From positions 62,001 to 126,000 of the forward strand of contig JAZSLJ010000091.1 in the NCBI GenBank assembly GCA_045535305.1: DNA of 64,000 nt. Reading direction: 5' to 3'. Of this stretch, positions 59,804-64,000 are shown one piece after another. Below the pieces are notes generated by a model. The model made no database searches. It worked only from the letters and a program-made list of their open reading frames with translations, and had not been told where the DNA came from. The DNA comes from UBA1081 sp045535305. GTDB lineage: Bacteria > Bacillota > Clostridia > Oscillospirales > Acutalibacteraceae. Every line of letters starts with the position of its first letter. The first letter of the stretch is position 1. A program made the position numbers and the translations under genes.

Positions 59804-62520
59804 CCGCAGCATTTTTTGTATTTTAATCCGCTACCGCAGGGGCAGGGATCGTTTCTGCCGATTTTTTCACCTTTTTTGACAGGTCTGTTTTTCTCTGTGC
59901 CGTCGCCGCTGTTTGTTGTGGTGGGCTGCATTTTCTGCTCACGCTTAACGTCTTCTTCTGTACGAAGAACTGCACAAAGAACATACTGAACGGTACCCTC
60001 GCGGATGTTTGTAATCATTTCCTCAAACATGTCAAAGCCTTCCTCGCGGAATGCAACAACAGGGTCTTTCTGACCGTAAGCTTTAAGACTTACACCGCGC
60101 TTGAGCTGTTCCATAGCGTCGATATGATCCATCCAGCGTATGTCAACGTTTTCAATAAGAGCCTTGTGTTCAAGAGCCTTGAACAACTGCTCGCCGTATT
60201 TTTCTTTTTGTGCTTCAAGACGTGTTTCTGCAATATCAAGCATCTGGTCAAGTATTGCATTCTGGTCTGATTCACTTGCAAGGGGAGTGTCGCCCAGAAG
60301 CCATGTGTATTTGCTTTTAAGACCTTCAATGTTCCAATCGGAAGGACGGTTTGATTTGGGACAGTAGAATGCAACTGCATCGGTGATACTGTCAATAATC
60401 ATCTTGCGGATTGTCATATCAAGGTCAACACCGTCAAGAACATCGTTTCTCTGCTTGTAAATGATTCCGCGCTGAGTGTTCATTACGTCATCGTATTTAA
60501 GAACGTTCTTACGTGTTGCAAAGTGGTTGCCTTCAACCTTTTTCTGAGCGTTTTCAATGGTTTTTGAGAACATCTTTACATCAATAACCATATCGTCGGT
60601 AGCCTTGAATGAATCAAGAATGTTAAAGAATCTGTCGCCTGCGAAAAGTCTTATAAGATCATCTTCCGCAGAAAGGAAGAAACGGCTTGTACCGGGGTCG
60701 CCCTGACGTCCTGCACGGCCTCTGAGCTGGTTGTCGATTCGTCTTGATTCGTGTCTTGCAGTACCGATGATGAAAAGACCGCCTGCTTCGCGAACCTGTC
60801 TTGCCTCGTCTGCAATTTCGGCTTTGTATTTAGCTTCAAGCTCTGTGTAAATGCGGCGAGCTTCAAGGATTTCTGCATTATCTGTTTCAGCAAAGCCTGT
60901 TGCCTCGGCAATAAGCTCCTCCGTCATATTTTCCATCTTGCGCATTTCTGCTTTTGCAAGATATTCCGCATTACCGCCAAGCAGAATGTCAGTGCCTCGG
61001 CCTGCCATATTGGTAGCGATTGTAACCGCACCGAGCTTACCTGCCTGAGCTATGATTTCTGCTTCCTTGTCGTGATATTTAGCATTAAGAACGCTGTGCT
61101 TAATGCCGTTCTTTTTAAGAATTTTACTGAGCTGTTCTGATTTTTCGATGCTTACAGTACCAACAAGAACGGGCTGACCTTTTGCGTGAAGCTGCTGTAT
61201 AAGGTCAACGATTGCGCCGAATTTTGCATTTTCTGTTTTATAGAAAGCGTCGGGCTGGTCATCTCTTATCATAGGCTTGTTTGTGGGTATAGCTATGACG
61301 TCAAGGCTGTAAATTTCCTGGAATTCGTCGCTTTCTGTCATAGCAGTACCTGTCATGCCCGAAAGCTTTTCGTAAAGACGGAAATAATTCTGGAATGTGA
61401 TTGTAGCAAGAGTTTTTGACTCTGAACGGACATTTACGCCTTCTTTTGCTTCGATAGCCTGATGCAGACCCTCGTTATAACGTCTGCCTATCATGATACG
61501 GCCTGTGAATTCATCAACGATAAGAACCTGACCGTCTTTTACAACGTAGTCAATATCTCTTTTCATTATGCCGCGGGCTTTGAGTGCCTGATTAAGATGA
61601 TGCTGAAGTGTAAGGTTTTCCGCATCCATAAGGTTTTCAAGGTTGAACCAGCTTTCAGCCTTTGCAATACCGTTCTTTGTGAATGTTGCGCTCTTTGCCT
61701 TTTCGTCAACAACGTAATCGTAGGTATCGTCTTCTGCAACAGCGTCTATTTCCTGTTTGGAGTCAAGCTCTTTTATGCGTTTTTCTTTAAGAGTTCTTAC
61801 AAAGCTGTCTGCCTGTCTGTAAAGGTCGGAGGATTTGTCGCCTCTGCCCGAAATGATAAGGGGAGTTCTTGCTTCGTCGATAAGGATTGAGTCAACCTCG
61901 TCAACAACAGCAAAGAAATGACCTCTTTGTACACGCATTTCTTTATATGCAACCATGTTATCACGAAGATAGTCAAAGCCCATTTCGTTGTTTGTGCCGT
62001 AAGTGATGTCTGCGGCATAAGCGGCTTTCTTTTCATCGCGGTCTGCACCCTGTACGATAAGACCTACTGTAAGGCCCATAAAACGGTACAGCTTGCCCAT
62101 CCATTCGGAGTCTCGTCTTGCGAGGTAGTCGTTTACCGTAACGATATGCACACCTTTGCCGCTGAGAGCGTTGAGGTATGCGGGAAGAGTAGCAACAAGA
62201 GTTTTACCTTCACCTGTACGCATCTCTGCAATTCTGCCTTGATGCAGAACTATACCGCCAAGAATCTGAACGGGGAAGTGCTTCATTCCAAGAACTCGCC
62301 ATGATGCTTCACGGCAAGCGGCAAATGCTTCGGGAAGAATATCGTCAAGAGTTTCACCCTTTGCAAGACGCTCTTTGAATTCGGGTGTTTTTGCCTGAAG
62401 CTGAGCATCTGTTAATTTTTCAAATTCTGATTCAAGAGCAAGAACCTTTTGCTGGAGAGGTTTGATTCTCTTGAGTTCTTTTTCGGAGTAATCACCGAAG
62501 ATTCTGGTAAGTAATGACAA
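59797..62520 (-). CDS. secA: Preprotein translocase ATPase SecA
   Basis: A 907-aa motor that drives proteins through SecY. Walker A is MRTGEGKTLVATLPAY near 100, the DEAD-like box is VVDEVDSILIDEARTPL near 205, and the second nucleotide domain has TNMAGRGTDILLGGN and LRGRAGRQGDPGTSRF near 610. The C-terminal SEC-C zinc motif is CPCGSGLKYKKCC. The start is TTG at 62520, eight bases after AAAGGATG. Its last codon, AAA, and stop, TAA, lie in the terminal repeat of element D. nth lies 40 bases upstream on the same strand. Confidence 0.97.
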   Translation of the reverse strand: MSLLTRIFGDYSEKELKRIKPLQQKVLALESEFEKLTDAQLQAKTPEFKERLAKGETLDDILPEAFAACREASWRVLGMKHFPVQILGGIVLHQGRIAEMRTGEGKTLVATLPAYLNALSGKGVHIVTVNDYLARRDSEWMGKLYRFMGLTVGLIVQGADRDEKKAAYAADITYGTNNEMGFDYLRDNMVAYKEMRVQRGHFFAVVDEVDSILIDEARTPLIISGRGDKSSDLYRQADSFVRTLKEKRIKELDSKQEIDAVAEDDTYDYVVDEKAKSATFTKNGIAKAESWFNLENLMDAENLTLQHHLNQALKARGIMKRDIDYVVKDGQVLIVDEFTGRIMIGRRYNEGLHQAIEAKEGVNVRSESKTLATITFQNYFRLYEKLSGMTGTAMTESDEFQEIYSLDVIAIPTNKPMIRDDQPDAFYKTENAKFGAIVDLIQQLHAKGQPVLVGTVSIEKSEQLSKILKKNGIKHSVLNAKYHDKEAEIIAQAGKLGAVTIATNMAGRGTDILLGGNAEYLAKAEMRKMENMTEELIAEATGFAETDNAEILEARRIYTELEAKYKAEIADEARQVREAGGLFIIGTARHESRRIDNQLRGRAGRQGDPGTSRFFLSAEDDLIRLFAGDRFFNILDSFKATDDMVIDVKMFSKTIENAQKKVEGNHFATRKNVLKYDDVMNTQRGIIYKQRNDVLDGVDLDMTIRKMIIDSITDAVAFYCPKSNRPSDWNIEGLKSKYTWLLGDTPLASESDQNAILDQMLDIAETRLEAQKEKYGEQLFKALEHKALIENVDIRWMDHIDAMEQLKRGVSLKAYGQKDPVVAFREEGFDMFEEMITNIREGTVQYVLCAVLRTEEDVKREQKMQPTTTNSGDGTEKNRPVKKGEKIGRNDPCPCGSGLKYKKCCGK

Positions 62521-62560
62521 AACAATTACATCCTTTCAATAGCCTTTTCATTTTATATAT

Positions 62561-63187
62561 TTATATTTTCTTTTTGCAAAACGGATTCATAATGCAGTTA
62601 TCGCATTTGGGTTTGCGTGCATCACATACAGCACGTCCGTGTAAAACTGCTCTGTGGCAGAAATCGTTGCTTTCTTCCGGAGGAAGCAGTTTTTTAAGAT
62701 TAATCTCCACTTTGTACGGGTCTTTTGTGTCAACAAGACCAAGCCTGTTTGATATTCTTATTAAATGTGTATCAGCAACCACTGCAGGCCTACCGTAAAC
62801 ATCGCCCACGATAAGATTTGCTGTTTTTCTGCCCACACCGGGGAGCTTTGTAAGGTCGTCGATATTATCGGGAACTTTGCCGTCAAAATCCGAAAGTATC
62901 ATTTGCGAAAGACCTACAATGTCCTTTGCTTTCTGCCTGAAAAAGCCGCAGCTGTGAATAAGATTTTCAATGTCTTTCACATCGGCACAGGCAAAATCTT
63001 CTGCTGTGGGATATTTTGCAAACAGGGCAGGAGTTACAAGGTTGACTCTTGCGTCCGTGCATTGTGCGGAAAGTCGGGTGGCAATAAGCAGATGCAACGG
63101 ATTATCCGCCACAAGTGAGCATATTGCATCGGGATATTCAGTTTTAAGAGCCTCTACGGCTTTTTGCGCAATTTCTTTTTTAGTCAT
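62561..63187 (-). CDS. nth: Endonuclease III
   Basis: A 208-aa DNA glycosylase/AP lyase for oxidised pyrimidines. The helix-hairpin-helix is LPGVGRKTANLIVGDVYG near 115 with the catalytic lysine, and the catalytic aspartate is in VVADTHLIRISNR. The four iron-sulfur cysteines are present near the end with spacing C-x6-C-x2-C-x5-C (VCDARKPKCDNCIMNPFC). It begins three bases after the dockerin gene's stop and has only a distant GGAG. Confidence 0.96.
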   Translation of the reverse strand: MTKKEIAQKAVEALKTEYPDAICSLVADNPLHLLIATRLSAQCTDARVNLVTPALFAKYPTAEDFACADVKDIENLIHSCGFFRQKAKDIVGLSQMILSDFDGKVPDNIDDLTKLPGVGRKTANLIVGDVYGRPAVVADTHLIRISNRLGLVDTKDPYKVEINLKKLLPPEESNDFCHRAVLHGRAVCDARKPKCDNCIMNPFCKKKI

Positions 63188-63190
63188 AGC

Positions 63191-64000
63191 TTAAAATGAC
63201 TCCAGTCCTGCAGATACACGCAGAATCATTCTTGCATCTTCTGCGGTAAGATTGCCGTCAAAATTTGTATCTGCCGCATTATATGCGTTTTCATCAAGAT
63301 ATTCAAGGCTTGCGGATGCACGCAGTGCAAGACGTGCATCTTCAGCGGTAATATCACCGTCGCCGTTGACGTCGCCGAGGATTCGCTGGGGTCTGTCTGC
63401 AACGGTATATTGGAATTCGGCTGCATACGTACCGTATGTTACTTTTACGGGGTATCTGCCCACAACCGAGGTGTTGATTTCATGTGATAAGTCATATCCG
63501 CTTTCAATAAGCTTTGTTTCACCGCTGTTGTATACGATGTATACTTTAAGATTGCTGAAATCCACGGGCATGCCTGTATAACTGCCTACGGATGCAGAGT
63601 CAACCTTTATTCCCGCTTCTTTAAGCGCAAGAACGGTATAATCAAAAGCAACGTATTTATCCATATAATAGATTTTTGCCGTATGAGTGCCTAAAAGCAT
63701 ATTGTCGTATTCGATGTTGAAATCGGTTATATTTTCGGTTTTGCCGTTGTCGTAAGTTGCCTGCAGTTCAAAATCGGATGTTTTGAAGCTCTGCCCCTGA
63801 TAAATGGTGGGGTTCGAGGGAATTTTAACCATTTTAAGGCTTTTAACGGATTTTCCCGATACATAAATATGGAATGATGATTCAATTTCCGGATACATAT
63901 ATGTTACCGTAACCTTGTATGTGCCGGGTTTGAGTTTTGAATCACCCTCGGTTATTCCGGATATTTTGTAATCGTTGCGGTTGAGTTTTATTCCCGAACC
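63191..64000 (-). CDS. Secreted Ig-like/dockerin protein, C-terminal fragment (cut by window edge)
   Basis: The frame is open to the right edge, giving 269 codons of a longer protein. Two bacterial Ig-like (group 3 type) domains are visible: SLKMVKIPSNPTIYQGQSF with the strand DFELQATYDNGKTENITDF, then IKVDSASVGSYTGMPVDFSN with KVYIVYNSGETKLIESGYDL. The last ~60 residues are a type I dockerin with calcium loops GDVNGDGDITAEDARLALRA and ADTNFDGNLTAEDARMILRV. The dockerin predicts attachment to a cohesin scaffold. A catalytic or binding module may lie outside the window. Confidence 0.88.
   Translation of the reverse strand, partial: GSGIKLNRNDYKISGITEGDSKLKPGTYKVTVTYMYPEIESSFHIYVSGKSVKSLKMVKIPSNPTIYQGQSFKTSDFELQATYDNGKTENITDFNIEYDNMLLGTHTAKIYYMDKYVAFDYTVLALKEAGIKVDSASVGSYTGMPVDFSNLKVYIVYNSGETKLIESGYDLSHEINTSVVGRYPVKVTYGTYAAEFQYTVADRPQRILGDVNGDGDITAEDARLALRASASLEYLDENAYNAADTNFDGNLTAEDARMILRVSAGLESF

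Noticed and set aside
1..64000. tRNA or rRNA genes
   Set aside because: All gaps were read; none contains a cloverleaf pattern with a TTCGA/TTCAA arm and CCA-end context or rRNA sequence, apart from the short 23S-like stretch in the S10 leader.

Overview
The window reads as chromosomal DNA of a Gram-positive anaerobe of the class Clostridia, most like the Ruminococcaceae/Oscillospiraceae. The evidence is an uninterrupted S10-spc-alpha ribosomal protein operon with the short zinc-type S14, a KOW protein between map and infA, an IreB gene, monoderm cell-wall genes, near-consensus sigma-A promoters with 17-bp spacers, strong GGAGG ribosome binding sites, and secreted proteins ending in type I dockerins. 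Family assignment is inference; there is no rRNA gene in the window.

Layout. 1-2.2 kb (minus): start of a phosphoesterase, rsmF and rsmE. 2.3-6.5 kb (plus): CNNM/CorC membrane protein, lgt, folD, YczE-like membrane protein. 6.5-8.1 kb (minus): coaX, an unknown 101-aa gene, ireB. 8.2-10.7 kb (plus): nnr and an asparaginase. 10.7-11.9 kb (minus): PP2C-like phosphatase and an XRE regulator. 12-17.5 kb: secreted PI-PLC-like protein, two divergent membrane-anchored proteins of unknown function, a TetR regulator. 17.6-33.4 kb (plus): the ribosomal protein operon from rpsJ to rplQ with secY, adk, map, infA and rpoA, behind a structured ~300-nt leader. 33.6-41.8 kb: an export-related group of two lipase-like hydrolases (one with a dockerin), two membrane-anchored PrsA/parvulin-like foldases and a 46-aa cysteine-rich membrane miniprotein. 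41.8-45.9 kb (minus): gltX, glnS and a small membrane protein. 46-51 kb (plus): ATP-grasp D-aspartate ligase-like protein, aspartate racemase, asparagine synthase family protein, phosphoesterase; the first three look like a peptidoglycan D-Asp/D-Asn cross-bridge pathway. 51-64 kb: radical SAM protein, TVP38 protein, Na/Pi cotransporter, mntP, padR with a membrane partner, MFS transporter, secA, nth, and the end of a dockerin protein.

The most unusual signal is not a gene. Four intergenic elements (6510-6678, 39328-39488, 55862-56005, 59588-59803) share 14-bp inverted ends, TAAACAATAATTTA and its complement. Each carries two facing arrays of a seven-base repeat, and each has a different repeat: GGAGTGA, a TGCACAA type, ACAATGT and GCGATAT. 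The first three share a central hairpin, and one stem position shows a compensatory A-T to G-C change. Two of the elements supply the stop codon of the neighbouring gene (coaX, secA). They look like a family of non-autonomous mobile or structural elements whose ends and core are kept while the heptamer arms are replaced.

I see no rRNA or tRNA genes, no CRISPR array, no transposase and no prophage.
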